A DNA stretch of 64,000 nucleotides from Haliotis asinina (GCF_037392515.1 NC_090280.1:29455118-29519117); one strand, 5' to 3'; shown: positions 1 through 10,275, numbered from the stretch's first letter. Numbers and translations: made by a program. The notes: generated by a model not told the origin, from the sequence alone.

Positions 1-756
1 ACTCAGATTATAAATCCACAATAAGATCTTTTATCCGTGATCTGATGCAGAAGAAGTGGGATACCCAGGTAGGTATAAATAAATTACATGCAATAAACCC
101 TTATATCGGTTATAGTTATTTGGGTTGAAAGAACTTTTTAATAATGTTAGCTCTCATGTAATTATTGCATTTTTAAAAGAATTAGATTTGTTAAATGAAT
201 TGTAAATAGATAAATATTTTATTCTTGGAAGTTTGAATTAGTAACTTAGAGTGTTAGTGGCAGTATCCTCGAGGGGGATTAAAGCACTGTAAAATCATTG
301 TCCTCCTGAGAGGGTTCGTAAGTCCCAAAACGTTTAAAGTACGTCAAAACGTTCCACTGTTTCTAATCGTAGAATACCCGTCCTTTTAATTTATGGCTAG
401 ATTTTTTGAATTGCTAACGGCTGAAGGGATGATGTAAATCCAGCTAGGGTCCATGCAGGAACCAAATGTATTGTAAGTCCCCATGGTCCCAAGTATGGTG
501 ATCTACCTTCTGTCGTTGGTGATATATAGCCCGTATTTTATATTGTGTTGTCCTAATAGTGATCTTAGTTTTAACTTTCCAGACTAGTTTTAAATTGTAA
601 CTATGATATTCTAGTTGTTTTACTGTCCTTTGTTGACATGTTTATTTATGAAATATATTTAATCCATTTCAGTGTTAAATGTTCTCGTCACGATATGGCT
701 AAATATTGCCGATGTGAAGTTAAATATTAACTCACTCACTCACTCACTCACTCACT
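1..756 (+). mobile_element. ACTC-LINE, 5'-truncated 3' end
   Basis: The first ~150 bases encode the C-terminal stretch after the RNase H domain (IRDLMQKKWDTQVGINKLHAI). The reading frame is then lost through a deletion. The family 3' UTR follows, recognisable by the GTACGTAAGTCCCAAAACRTT-like segment, the 'ggtgatctacctt' segment and the terminal GATATGGCT...ATTGCCGATGTGA tail with ACTC repeats at ~728-756. The copy is cut by the window edge, so its 5' extent is unknown. It is a non-autonomous relic. Confidence 0.85.
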
Positions 757-1557
757 AATGCAGACGAAGTGGGACGCTCAAGTGGGTGTCAGCAAACTAG
801 GTGAAATAATACCGTATGTTGGTTACACCTGGGTTGTCAACTTGTCCTCCGTTTTGTGTCCCTTGTGAGAGAGTCACAGTCAAACAACTCCTGCTTGACT
901 GTTGAATTCTCCATCATAAGGGATAAATATTTCCATGTTAAAACTGTTAAGGATCTTTTTGATACTCTTAATTATCATTTAATTCTTTGATTTTGAAAAG
1001 AAATTGATTTCATTAATGAAATTTGATAAATATGTTCTGTAAGTAGATGTGTTTTAATGACTGGTAGTTTTGATTAGTAACTTTGATTGTTTTCGGCTGT
1101 ACCTTCAAAGGGGTTAAAGTACCGTAAAATTATTGTCCCCATGAAAGGGTATGTAAGACCCAAACCTTTCAAAGAAAAATTGAAACATACCAAATTTGTA
1201 ACTATAGCATTTTTGTTATTTTAATTTTCGGCTAGTTTTTCCTACAGTCGCCAGTAGCTGAGGTGATGCAACGGCACTGTAAGTCCCCGTGGTCCCTGGT
1301 AAGGTGGTCTATCCTCAGCTGATGGCGACCAATAGACCAATTTTACATTGTTTTGTCCAAACTCATTTTTCTCCTTTAAAGATATCTGCTAGATAGTTTT
1401 AACTCAGTCTGTGATAATCTAGTGTTTTACTGTCTTTCGTCGACCGGATTTTCTATATCTTATGTCTATCGTATAAATTTAGAACTAGTTTTAGTCACGA
1501 TATGGTTGAAATATTGCCGATATGACTTTAAATCTTAACTCACTCACTCACTCACGT
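757..1557 (+). mobile_element. ACTC-LINE, 5'-truncated 3' end (second copy, tail to head)
   Basis: This copy starts directly after the ACTC tail of the preceding copy with 'atgcagacgaagtgggac', the same C-terminal pol segment (MQ.KWD.QVG). It continues through a degraded zinc-motif region (CVPCERVTVKQLLLDC-like) and the 3' UTR to a tail at ~1495-1557. It is more diverged and shorter than the first copy. Its abutment on an ACTC tail suggests that older tails can serve as landing or recombination sites; that part is inference. Confidence 0.8.
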
Positions 1558-1954
1558 AAACCAAAAACACCAATGTCAGCAAGATAACAGTTTGGTGATG
1601 GCGTGTTATTGGCCAGGCTGAAAACGTAATACAATCATGCGTATTCATATATTGTCAATACCACTTCAAAATACTTTCTGGAAGTTCAAATTGAAATTTT
1701 AGTTTGTGGGCACATCCGTCTTTGCCAGCTATAATTCGTACTATTTCGCCAAATAATGTACAAAAAACAAGAGAGAGTGTCAATGTGCACGCATACAAGC
1801 ATACTGTTCTATATTCTTTTGGTTTTACAACTGGTTTGCATACACATACATGAACATGTATTTATGGTGAATTTACAACTGATTTAGCCACGATATGGTT
1901 GACATATTGCCAATGTGGCCCAACGTTTTAACACGCTCGCTCACTCATTTATCG
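1558..1954 (+). other. Spacer with a short ACTC-LINE tail
   Basis: Nothing codes here. Bases ~1870-1950 hold a decayed family 3' tail (CACGATATGGTTGACATATTGCC ... CGCTCGCTCACTCA). The rest (1558-1870) is unrecognised AT-rich DNA. Confidence 0.6.
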
Positions 1955-2360
1955 TGTGGAGGCTCAGGGCATCCTGTCAACTGATACCACGTTATATACT
2001 CAAGCAGAAAATAGATTACATACATATATATATGACAACGAGAGCGAGAGTGCGCAGGTGAAGGGGTGGGTTGGTCTGATACACCTCTGGTTATCAATTA
2101 TTCTATCGTCGGTTATCTCACACGTTTTTACTAAACAGCACTAGCCATTTTAACATGCACATTCCTGTATAGAGGTTCAAAGGGCCCTGCCAACTAAAAA
2201 CCACGTCCCATCCTGAAGCTGAAATGGATTAAGACAACGAGAGCAGAGGGAGGTTATTTGTTGGGTCTGAGGCACCGTTCGTTATCAGGTCTTCAGTCGT
2301 CTGTTAACTCACACGTTTTTACCAGACGCTGCACAAGTCATTTTCACAAGTACATTTCTG
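1955..2360 (+). repeat. Degenerate ~210-bp tandem duplication upstream of gene A
   Basis: Unit 1 begins near 1961 (AGGCTCAGGGCATCCTGTCAA) and unit 2 near 2173 (AGGTTCAAAGGGCCCTGCCAA). Shared blocks recur in the same order in both: GACAACGAGAGC, GTTGGGTCTGA-like, TATCA..T.TTC...GTC, AACTCACACGTTTTTAC and ACATTYCTG. The second unit ends ~70 bp before the gene A start codon, so the duplication occupies its proximal promoter. I do not see the same block upstream of B, C or D. Confidence 0.7.
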
Positions 2361-2421
2361 CTCTAAACTTAAAGTTTAAAGCTCGTGCTAGAGAACGAAA
2401 GAGGGATTGCACTACAGCAGA

Positions 2422-2655
2422 ATGTTCCTAGTGGTTCTGTGCACTTTGTTGCTGTGGGGATCGGCGTTTTCTGACACAACCGTCACAATCTACAACGAGT
2501 GGCTCTCCCAGGGTGGGCATGTTCACAATGAATTTGCAAGATGGAGCAAAATTAATGGACTGACACAAGAAAACCTAATACCCAAATGTAAATCTATCGG
2601 GACAGCTGCTGGGCGTTGGCTGAACAGAGACGAGAGTGACAACCTCTTTCCTAAT
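2422..2655 (+). CDS. GH86-like secreted glycoside hydrolase, gene A, exon 1 of 3
   Basis: Encodes residues 1-78. The ATG at 2422 is chosen because it opens a classical signal peptide (MFLVVLCTLLLWGSAFS, cleavage expected before DTT), and paralogues B and D start at the equivalent codon. The open frame extends upstream only to a TTG. The mature part starts TVTIYNEWLSQGG and ends in GRWLNRD..NLFPN. The exon ends on a codon boundary (phase 0) at N followed by the donor GTATGT. A TTTAAA at 2375-2380 lies 42-47 bp before the ATG, as in the paralogues, and may be a TATA-like element. Exon 2 follows after a ~1.1-kb intron that holds SINEs. Confidence 0.85.
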
Positions 2656-2813
2656 GTATGTATGACATGCAAAAGATATACTGGTAAATGATTTCATATT
2701 TTGATTATTGAATGATGTCACTGGACAAAGAGCCATTCATGTAATATTGCAGCCAGCGCCGGTTGTTATTGTATAGGGCCGGCAGTTCCAAATATCAGCT
2801 AGCCCAAATGACT

Positions 2814-3079
2814 TTCAGTAAATGATCTACCCGTGAAAGTCCCGGGGTAGAATAGGCCTTCAGCAACCCATGCTTGCCATAAAAGGTGACTAACGGGATC
2901 GGGTGGTCAGGCTCCCTGACTTGGTTCACACATGTCATTGGTTCCCAATTGTGCAGATCAGTGCTCATGTTGTTGATCACTGGATTGTCTGGGCCAGACT
3001 CGATTATTTACAGACAGCCGCCATATAGCTGGAATATTGCTGAGTGCTGCGTAAAACTCACTCATTCAGTAAATTATCT
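2814..3079 (+). mobile_element. SINE-III, complete copy with target-site duplication (gene A intron 1)
   Basis: The body (~2829-3064) starts ACCCGTGAAAGTCCCGGGGT, contains the central block GACTCGATTATTTACAGAC.GCCGCCATATAGCTGG, and ends GCGTAAAACTCACTCA. It is flanked by 15-bp direct repeats TTCAGTAAATGATCT (2814-2828) and TTCAGTAAATTATCT (3065-3079), with one mismatch. This marks a retrotransposed unit of about 236 bp. I see no convincing tRNA A/B boxes in this family. Its last ~45 bp resemble the ACTC-LINE tail. Confidence 0.85.
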
Positions 3080-3558
3080 GTCTTTTTCAGCTTGAATATT
3101 TCCCTATGTTTTTTCTTTATTAACGTTCGGGAACGTTACTACTGCGCAAGTTAGGACTATAAACAGTCCCGAATTTTTACACCAATTTATTCAACTGGAT
3201 CTATAAATAATAATCAGTACCGTTTGATACACATAGTCACCTGCACATTGCAATACTGAGCTCCATCAAGTTCTTGCAAACGCCGTGCAGTGTGCTCTGT
3301 CATAAAACGTGCTCTCACAAAAGGAAATCTAGAAATCTGGAAAACGAGGTTCGGTCGCTAGAAATCTTTGACGGTCTCGTACGAACTTAATATTATATCA
3401 GTCACGTTGTTCGTTACAAAAAATACGCTTAATAAGCGCACAGTTGTAACCAGTGAGCTAGAGGCATTGTGACTCACACTCTTCACTTTCACACGAGGAC
3501 ATTCGCCACGAGCTGATGAGACTAAATTTTCGGTTTGTTTATATTTATTTCACTCCAG
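3080..3558 (+). other. Gene A intron 1, unrecognised sequence
   Basis: No open frame, RNA gene or known repeat recognised. A small palindromic stretch GTTCGGGAACGTTAC lies near 3126. It appears to be ordinary intron DNA. Confidence 0.5.
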
Positions 3559-3672
3559 CATGGGGTGAGTGAGTGAGGTTAACGCAGCATATATCAGTAT
3601 TCTAGGAATATTCCAGCATATCACGGCGGGAACAACAGAAATAAGCTTCATCACAACATGGAAGTCACTTAT
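3559..3672 (-). mobile_element. SINE-II 3' fragment
   Basis: Read on the minus strand it ends with CCGTGATATGCTGGAATATTCC ... AACCTCACTCACTCACC, the 3' half of SINE-II ('ccgccgtgatattgctggaatattgct'). The tRNA-like head is missing. It lies ~60 bp before the exon 2 acceptor of gene A. Confidence 0.65.
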
Positions 3673-3731
3673 CGACGTTGTCAACGGAAAAACTAACACA
3701 CCCATACTGTAATGTATCATTTCATTTTCAG

Positions 3732-3876
3732 TGGCCAGAAAGCCCAAGTCAACCTGGATACCCAGACCCCACCTATCTCCAGGACCATGCACTTCAGTCA
3801 AAGACTTGGGCATCGTATATGCAACAACTAAATGGCTATGGGAGTGCCATCGACAACATGGTCTGGAACATAAGAG
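3732..3876 (+). CDS. GH86-like glycoside hydrolase, gene A, exon 2 of 3
   Basis: Encodes residues 79-126 plus one base of the next codon: WPESPSQPGYPDPTYLQ ... NGYG.AIDNMVWNIR. The acceptor is TTTTCAG before TGG, and the donor leaves 'g' then GTGTCT (phase 1). All four paralogues have exactly 145 nt here and the same boundary residues (WP.SP at the start, G spanning the junction). This supports both splice sites despite the small size. Confidence 0.85.
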
Positions 3877-4038
3877 GTGTCTAAAGTCATTAAAGTTTCA
3901 GAGATAACTGAACCAAAACCATATAAGGAACAGCAAGCTACTTATATCCCCCGTAATCTTGTACTACACCAACATACTGTACCCCTTAGATGGTATGTAT
4001 GTCCCGAAACATTCGAGTAATATTTCATCTTACCTCGA

Positions 4039-4415
4039 TTTCAATCACAGACGACCGCCTCCGTGGTGTGGTGGGTTGAGCGTCCAACCGGAGAGCAGAA
4101 GGTCGTGGGTTCGATCCCTGCCGCGTCATAGCTAAACATGTTAAAGCGTACTTGTTGGTCCCTGTCTGGCTCTGGTCATTAATGAATACAACAAGGACTG
4201 GTCGGCTCGTAGTCAGTCAGTATAATATGTCTGACGGTGGAACTCATGCTTAACTGTGACATGGTATCTCACTGAGCTGGCACAAGAAAACCAGTCTGGA
4301 CCTGTGCAAGTAGCCACGCGTACACACACATGCACGTCGTCATATGAGCGAAATATTTATATTTTATGTGCGACGTGAAACCCCTATTTAACCTCACCTC
4401 ACTTTAATCGCAGAA
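4039..4415 (+). mobile_element. SINE-I, tRNA-derived, near-complete (gene A intron 2)
   Basis: A tRNA-like head carries an A-box-like TGGTGTGGTGGGTTGAGCG (~4064-4082) and a B box GGTTCGATCCC at ~4108-4118. A ~280-bp body and a tail (GAAATATTTA ... GTGCGACGTGAAACCCC..TTTAACCTCACCTCAC) follow. Imperfect direct repeats TTTCAATCACAGA (4039-4051) and CTTTAATCGCAGA (4402-4414) flank it and look like an aged target-site duplication. It is a pseudo-tRNA, not a tRNA gene. Confidence 0.8.
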
Positions 4416-4439
4416 TATGCACGCTTTTGTTTATGGTTA

Positions 4440-4676
4440 AACGTGTCCCAAATCGCTAGCATCTAAAGGAATGGTTCCAACAGTACTGTACCTCCCCATG
4501 GTTCCAGATATGGTGATCTACCTTCAGTTGCTGGGCTTCTAGCTCTTCTTATATGTCTGCTTTACTATCCTTCGGCGACAGATTGTAACATACACCATAA
4601 TTAACAAATGGCCTAGTCCAGTCACGATTAGGCTAAGATATTACCGATGTGATTTTATAATTACACACGCTAACTA
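4440..4676 (+). mobile_element. ACTC-LINE 3' UTR fragment
   Basis: Contains the family segments 'ccccatggttccagatatggtgatctaccttcagttg', 'ttactatcctt.g.cgaca' and a decayed tail CACGATTAGGCTAAGATATTACCGATGTGA. There are no coding remains. Confidence 0.7.
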
Positions 4677-4884
4677 CTTCACCAACAGTCGTAAAAGTGT
4701 GTTATCTTTCGTCATTTTGAGAAGTGGTTTTATAATGGTTCCGCTGTTGAAATGATTTCCTTTTACAGCTGGTACACAGGATTAGTTTTCACAACTAAGC
4801 TTGTCAGGAGTAAAGCCAGGACATGTCTTGCACCTCAGGCCTCTAAAGCTATGATGTCCTTAAATGAGGAAAATTAGTAACACA

Positions 4885-4968
4885 GTTTGAACTGATACAT
4901 TTAATAGTTGTGATTCAATGGTTGTACCCTATTCTTTGTTATGGCTCTGACATTTGGGGAACATATCA
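4885..4968 (+). mobile_element. LINE relic (pol C-terminal PILCYGSDIWG)
   Basis: One frame reads LYPILCYGSDIWGTY, the conserved block after the RT thumb in CR1/L2-type LINEs (compare PILLYGSEIWG on the minus strand near 48.1 kb). It is about 80 bp of a much older insertion and nothing longer is recoverable by eye. Confidence 0.45.
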
Positions 4969-4975
4969 TTACAGC

Positions 4976-5665
4976 GAGTGAGTGAGTCAGTTAATATTTA
5001 AAGTCACTTTGGCAATATATCAGCCATATCGTGACTAAAACAATATACAGATTAACAACAATGAGCGTTAGATTATACAATTCTCTCAACGAAGGACATT
5101 AAAATAACTAGAATATTACAGATATACATGTAAAACTAGTTATGAAATCTAAAACATTTTAGCTATAAGGGACAACACAATATGAAAATAGACTATAGAT
5201 CGTCAACAACTGATGGTAGATCACCAACATGGGGACCATGGGGACTTACAGTACGTTACTTACCTGCATGGGCCATATTTGGATTTACACCATCTCTTCA
5301 GCCGTTGGTGAATGTAAGAAATGTTGGCCTAAATTAAAATAACAAGAAAACTACGTTTGAAAATCCTGGTAAATTTACATTGACTATGAACGTTTTGGGA
5401 TTTACATTCCGTCTCCGGAGGACAATAATTTTACATTACTTCAACCCCCTTTAAGGGTACAGCCACTAAAAGTTCAAGTTCCTAATCTAAATTACCAATT
5501 ATTAAAATACATATTACATATTACATACACAACATATTACCCAGAATTCAACAATTAAATCCATTTCCTTTAAAAACCAATAATTAAATGAGAACTGATT
5601 GTGTTAAAAAGATCCTTAACTGTTTTAACAGTAAAGCATGCATCCCTTGTGATGGGCATGTCATT
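4976..5665 (-). mobile_element. ACTC-LINE, 5'-truncated 3' end
   Basis: A reverse-oriented tail GTGAGTGAGTCAGTTAATATTTAAAGTC starts at ~4976. The 3' UTR follows through 'tacgtaccctctc'-type and 'ggggttgaagtaatgtaaaattattgtcctcc' segments. At 5584-5665 lies the last ~25 codons of pol (TVKDLFNTIS-like). It lies in gene A intron 2 and is non-coding today. Confidence 0.8.
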
Positions 5666-5749
5666 ACAAAATAATAGAGGCTCTGCAAATTTTGTAAGCA
5701 GTACCTTAGGGTGAAGCGAAGTAAGTTAACTTGTATGGTTCTTGGCGAG

Positions 5750-5932
5750 TGTGACAGACTCCCATTACAGGGAAGCAATGACATGTGTCAACCAAGTCAG
5801 CAAGCGTGACCACCCGATCCCGTTAGTCGCCTATTCCGACAAGCAAAGTCGCCTGTAATGGCAAGCATTGGTTGCTGAAGGCTTATTCCACCCCGGGATC
5901 TTTACGGGTCTAGTTATAGTGCCTAAATAACT
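5750..5932 (-). mobile_element. SINE-III fragment (gene A intron 2)
   Basis: On the minus strand it reads GACCCGTAAAGATCCCGGGGTGGAATAAGCC ... CGGGATCGGGTGGTCACGCTTGCTGACTTGGTTGACACATGTCATTG. The 3' half, including the ATATAGCTGG block and the ACTC tail, is missing. It abuts the preceding LINE fragment. Confidence 0.75.
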
Positions 5933-6192
5933 ACTTGCTCATTACTCTTCTGTAAACCTTTCGCAAAGTCAAATCGTGCTACTGCACACAATGCTGACCT
6001 ATACTTATAACATGTACAGATCTTAAACTCCAGGACAAATAGCTGCAAAGTTGTTTTTTGCACTCACTAGACGTACAATCTGACTGTAAATATGTGTCAG
6101 CCTATCAACTCACAACAATGTACTTAGAACGTAGTTTAAGGCAAGCTGATAATGTTTGACTTTCCTTTTTTTTCTCACGTTCTTTTTTACAG

Positions 6193-7649
6193 GTCTGAAC
6201 TGGCCCGACTGGATGGATAAGTCACATCATCAAGGTCAGTTCCCAAACAACGTTGACGCTGCATCAGAATTTGTGTCGCTAATGGTTCAGAGTGCTAATA
6301 ACTACACAGGAGGACGCCTTCCTTACACATTTGAAGTCATCAATGAACCTGATTGGGTCGAAAAGATTATTGACCAACAAACAAATATAGATTTCCACAA
6401 GGTCGTTGCCCAAAAGCTGAAATCACGATTTGGAATGAAAGTTGCCGGACCAACATACACCAGTATGGCCATGCGACAAGCAGATGAAAATAACTTCAGC
6501 TATTGGAAAAGAACTGCGAAGTTTATGGACATGACGCTTGATCATTTGGACTTTTTCTCTTTCCATTCCTACAGTTATCTGCGGGTGTCAGGTGGAAACT
6601 TTTCACGTTTTGGCATCAACGAAGCTCGTCTGGTCGCTTCTATTGACATGGTGGAGAATTACTCCCATCTCAAGAAAGGCAAAAATGTTCCGTTAGTTGT
6701 CAGTGAATTTGGTAGAGGAAATGTTATCGGACTTCCCGACGGTTTCGAAAATGGAACGATTGACTTTGAGACCATTTATCAACCCAACGGTTTCATGTTT
6801 ACTTTCCTGAACTTGAGGGAGTTTATCGAAATAGTTCTAGTTTTTCTTCACGGAAATGTTCAATATCCGGGTCATCCCACTCTAAGGAATTCCTTATTTA
6901 CAAAAGATGGTCGTGCTCTTAACATGACGAAATATTTCACGTTTTGGACAAACTTCGTTTATGACCAAATGTTTATTCGTGTTTCAAGTCAATACAATGG
7001 ACAAGAAAGAGTCGTTGCACCCCTGGCCCTAGCAAACCCTCTCACCAAAGAGGTGGTAGTTCTTCTTCACAACTATGACAGAAAATGGCAAAATGTACTA
7101 CTGGACTTCTCCAACAGCTGGATCAATCCTTCCACGGGCGAACAAACATGCGTTCTTTTTGAAAATGGTAATCCGGCAATTCATTCTAACTATCATTTCA
7201 ACATATCGAAAGATCATGGCTCCGTGGGTCTGCCTGGATCATCAACATGCTTCTACACGTTCAAAACCAACTACAACTTTGACAGAATGCCCACGTGCAA
7301 CCAAAGCACATATTATGGCAAAGACATGGTCATCCCTATCAACAATGGGCATGCTCAGACAACCATCCGTCTTCCAAGTACTGGTTACAGTTCTGCGCAT
7401 CTTAGGGTGGGAGTTAGCAGAGACTTGAATGCTGACGCACGGCCCAAGGCAGTTGTGTTCAATGGCCAGATGTTGTCATCAAGTTACATGCTCTTTGATT
7501 CTATGAAGACCGACGGGAAAACAAAATGGAACGTGTGGGTGTTCATGGTCCCTGAATCACAGGTCCGTGCAACAAACAACGTCAACATGACCTTTGATGG
7601 CGACGGTGGTCATGTGTCATCTGTTGGCCTCATTGTCGGCAAAATATAG
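6193..7649 (+). CDS. GH86-like secreted glycoside hydrolase, gene A, exon 3 of 3 (catalytic exon)
   Basis: Encodes residues 127-611 and the stop TAG. The acceptor is TTTTTTACAG after a long pyrimidine tract. The barrel holds FEVINEPDW with the predicted acid/base Glu178, HLDFFSFHSYSY on a barrel strand, and VVSEFG with the predicted nucleophile Glu298. The ~120-residue spacing fits clan GH-A. A beta-sandwich follows (VVLLHNYD..., ETCV and STCFYTF, whose Cys may pair), then a C-terminal sandwich ending MTFDGDGGHVSSVGL, similar to what I recall at the end of GH86 agarases. Many NxS/T sites and the signal peptide indicate secretion. The likely role is hydrolysis of red-algal galactans in the gut; the family is recalled, not computed. 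A GH39/GH30-like enzyme is the main alternative. The whole protein is 611 residues with no defect seen. Confidence 0.85.
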
Positions 7650-7716
7650 AAGAAAACTCTCCCTCTCAGAAAATGGCCGTTCTTATGACTGAACTTCCAG
7701 TAGGAGGCTACCTGTC

Positions 7717-7730
7717 AATAAAGGAATAAA
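7717..7730 (+). terminator. Poly(A) signals of gene A
   Basis: Two AATAAA hexamers at 7717-7722 and 7725-7730, 68-81 bp after the stop codon. They are well placed for 3' end formation. I see no AATAAA in the first ~200 bp after the stop of gene B. Confidence 0.65.
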
Positions 7731-8019
7731 GTTTATTAAATGACCATGTGTGTTGGGATTTGGTATGCCTCTGCCCACAGCTATTACAGTCAAAGAAGAA
7801 CGACACCTGTGTCAAAGTGCGTGATGAGTTAGCTAGTTAAAGTCTAATGTCACCTCTGCAGTATTTCAGCTACGACGTTTCAAAAAGGAAACAATAGTGT
7901 GCTTACAAAGATGCTTGCACATTGCACTCTGAGTTAAATCAGCAGATAGGGCTTTTACTTGTTATTGACGTATAATGAACTTGGAAGATGTTGCTCACTG
8001 CCCCACACTTGTGTTAAAG

Positions 8020-8180
8020 GCAGTGGAATGGTCTAGTGGTTAAAGCATTAACTCTTCACGCCAAAGACCCCAGTTCGATCCCCACATTGGTACAATGTAT
8101 GAAGCTCATTTTGGATGTCCTCCACAGTGATACTGCGAGAAACAGCAGCAACCGTCAAACCATACCCACTCACTAACACT
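8020..8180 (+). mobile_element. SINE-II, tRNA-derived
   Basis: The head has an A-box-like TGGTCTAGTGGTTAAAGC (~8029-8046) and a B box AGTTCGATCCC (~8072-8082). The family body 'acaatgtatgaagctcattttggatgtcc' follows, with a short tail CCCACTCACTAAC near 8165-8178. The 3' domain (GTGATATTGCTGGAATATTGC) is degraded. It is a pseudo-tRNA SINE, not a functional tRNA. Confidence 0.7.
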
Positions 8181-8330
8181 TATGGTAGCAAAACGTTTTG
8201 CAATCTATGATTGATCATGCCCCGACAAATGACCTTGGACCTTAACGAATGACCAAGACAGCGTAGTGGATGTTGTGGGCTGTGGCACAGGCACACTGTT
8301 TGTGGTATATTTTGGAACACGCCAGCAAAT

Positions 8331-8410
8331 GAATGAATGAATAGTATTTTACGAAGCAATTTTCCAGCAATATCACGGCGGGTCCAGATAGGTCAATATT
8401 GGACAAGCTT
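8331..8410 (-). mobile_element. SINE-II 3' fragment
   Basis: Minus-strand reading gives CCCGCCGTGATATTGCTGGAAAATTGCTTCGTAAAATACTATTCATTCATTC. The usual ACTC tail has become ATTC repeats. About 80 bp survive. Confidence 0.6.
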
Positions 8411-8544
8411 AAAACAAATCATTCAAGTACCCAGTAATGTTAGCAGTAAAAACAGCAAACGTCAGATTTCAGACAAGTTAACCTGAACAACGTTGTGACG
8501 TCAGACAATTATGACGCCACTCTCCAAATGTACGCTTTTGCGTG

Positions 8545-8617
<73 letters not shown>
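8545..8617 (+). repeat. Compound microsatellite (AT)10(GT)26
   Basis: An uninterrupted AT run at 8545-8564 passes directly into a GT run at 8565-8617. Open frames across it (poly VC or TH) are artefacts of the repeat. Such arrays are length-polymorphic. Confidence 0.97.
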
Positions 8618-8618
<1 letters not shown>

Positions 8619-8784
8619 AATGGGTGTATTGATCTTGCTTCGAATCGTTGTAAAATACTAAGTATTTGTTCAAGCGGGACGATGAAAACGGAAAAAAATC
8701 CTCGAGTCATGAGGAACAGACCAACTTGACATCAACATGAAACAGATATGAAAATGACGTCACTTATGATTGTGACTGAGTCTT

Positions 8785-8870
8785 CTTATTTCAATATCCA
8801 GCAATATCACGGTAGGGACACCATAGAAGAGTTTCAGCGTTAAAGCCTAACCACTACCCTCGTTAGTGAA
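8785..8870 (-). mobile_element. SINE-II fragment
   Basis: The plus strand shows TTTCAATATCCAGCAATATCACGGTAGGGACACCATAGAAGAG, the reverse of the SINE-II 3' domain. Head and tail are both missing. Confidence 0.5.
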
Positions 8871-9354
8871 ATTTAGACTACTTCACATTGAGCCTCAAGG
8901 TCTTGATTAATTGGTTGTCACTTTGACCGCGTCTGTCATAACGTCAGTTAATTCAAGGCAATCTTATTGTTTCTTTATTTGTCCATTGTTGTCTCCTTCT
9001 CTGCGCATTGTTGTTTCACAATATGTCTGTTTACATCTGTAGTGTCAGACAGTCTGGTACTCCGAATGTATGGACGTTTTTACAGTTATTCACCTCCCTG
9101 GACAGAATTTTCAATAGCCACCACACCACATTGAAATGCAGACAAAGACTTCAGTTTTATCAATTTCTCATGTTTTGTACATTTTATGATACATACCAAT
9201 ATCAATCAAGTGATATTGGTTAAACTGGTACTGGATGCTGACACAGGAAAGAGATCGTCTAGATATATAGCTACGTACTTTGAATCACTTGTAGCTTTAC
9301 AATACACTTAGTAAAGGGACATTCTCTTGACGTTGAATATCACAAGGGTCCACT
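8871..9354 (+). other. Intergenic, unrecognised
   Basis: No gene or clear repeat seen. Open frames here are short and of low quality. Confidence 0.5.
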
Positions 9355-9880
9355 TGAGAGGCCCTTCTTCATCTGTCCCCTGAGGGGGTACGTAAATCCC
9401 GAAACATTCGAAGTTAAATATAAGTTTATGTGATGTTTAAGCGTAGAATTTGTGTTCTGTTAAAATTCGGCTAAATTGTTTCTCCAACCGCCAGCGGCTG
9501 AAGGGATGATGTAAAGTCATCTAGGGATCACGCAGTTAGCAAAAGTACTGAAAGTCCCCATGGTCCCCTGTATGATGATCTACCTTCAATGGTGATTTAT
9601 AGTCCGTTTCTATATTGCCTCATGGTATATATTTTTAGTTAAATGTTAGTTTTATATGTTTATATGTGATATATCCGTAGAACTACTATTCATCGTAAGC
9701 AGTTTTCTAGCTCTTAATAGTATTGATTTTCACTGATAATTAATCAACAAAAACTTCAGTGGCAGGTTTTTACGTTCTCAATATATTGCTTTTGATATTC
9801 ATATAAATTCGATGTTCTGGTCTCGATATGGCAACAATGGTAACGATGTGACACTAAATATTTACTCGGTCATTAATTTA
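9355..9880 (+). mobile_element. ACTC-LINE 3' UTR copy (left half of an inverted pair)
   Basis: The family 3' UTR is readable from the 'cccctgagggggtacgtaaatcccgaaacattcgaag' segment through 'gatgatctaccttcaatgg' to a degraded tail GATATGGCAACAATGGTAACGATGTGACAC. It contains no pol sequence. Confidence 0.75.
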
Positions 9881-9884
9881 TTTC

Positions 9885-10275
9885 CGTATCAAAAACAATA
9901 AATTGAGAAAAGCTGTCATCGAAGGACTGTAAAATACTAGATTATCACATATATGAACATAAAACTAGTGTATAAAAATGAAAAGTGTATTTGAAGAAGA
10001 AAACACAGTATAAAACAACAAGACAATTCAATATGAAACAACTGAAGGCAGAATGTGGGTCCCAGCTAGATCTACACCATCACTTCAGCTGTTAGACACA
10101 TCTGGAATTTAGACACATCTGGCCGGAAATTAAAAATACACGTGTTCTACGCTTAAAATCAGTGGAAAGTTTAAATTTGCTGTGAATGCTTTAGGACTTG
10201 TGCACCTTCTCAGGAGGGCAATACTTTTACAAAACCTTAACCCCTCCCGATGATACAGTATTGGCATGTAATAAA
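9885..10275 (-). mobile_element. ACTC-LINE 3' UTR copy (right half of an inverted pair)
   Basis: Minus-strand family 3' UTR: 'aaggactgtaaaatactagattatcac', 'caactgaaggcagaatgtggg', 'catcacttcagctgttag' and 'gggaggggttaaggttttgtaaaag' (the last read on the minus strand). It faces the previous copy tail to tail. Confidence 0.75.

Noticed and set aside
2407-2421. TTG start five codons upstream of the gene A ATG (and the similar one at 14707 for B)
   Set aside because: Non-ATG starts are unlikely here. The ATG gives a typical signal peptide and aligns with the D start.
4064-4120. tRNA gene suggested by A and B boxes (also at 8029, 11750 and 22704)
   Set aside because: The sequences do not fold into a full cloverleaf by eye, are followed by repeat bodies and tails, and recur as families. 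They are SINE heads.
7075-7428. 117-codon plus-strand frame inside gene A exon 3 (with counterparts in B, C and D)
   Set aside because: It is an overlapping shadow of the conserved catalytic exon. Its similarity between copies only reflects conservation of the real frame.
8501-8729. Frames with poly(VC) or poly(TH)
   Set aside because: They are translations of the AT/GT compound microsatellite.
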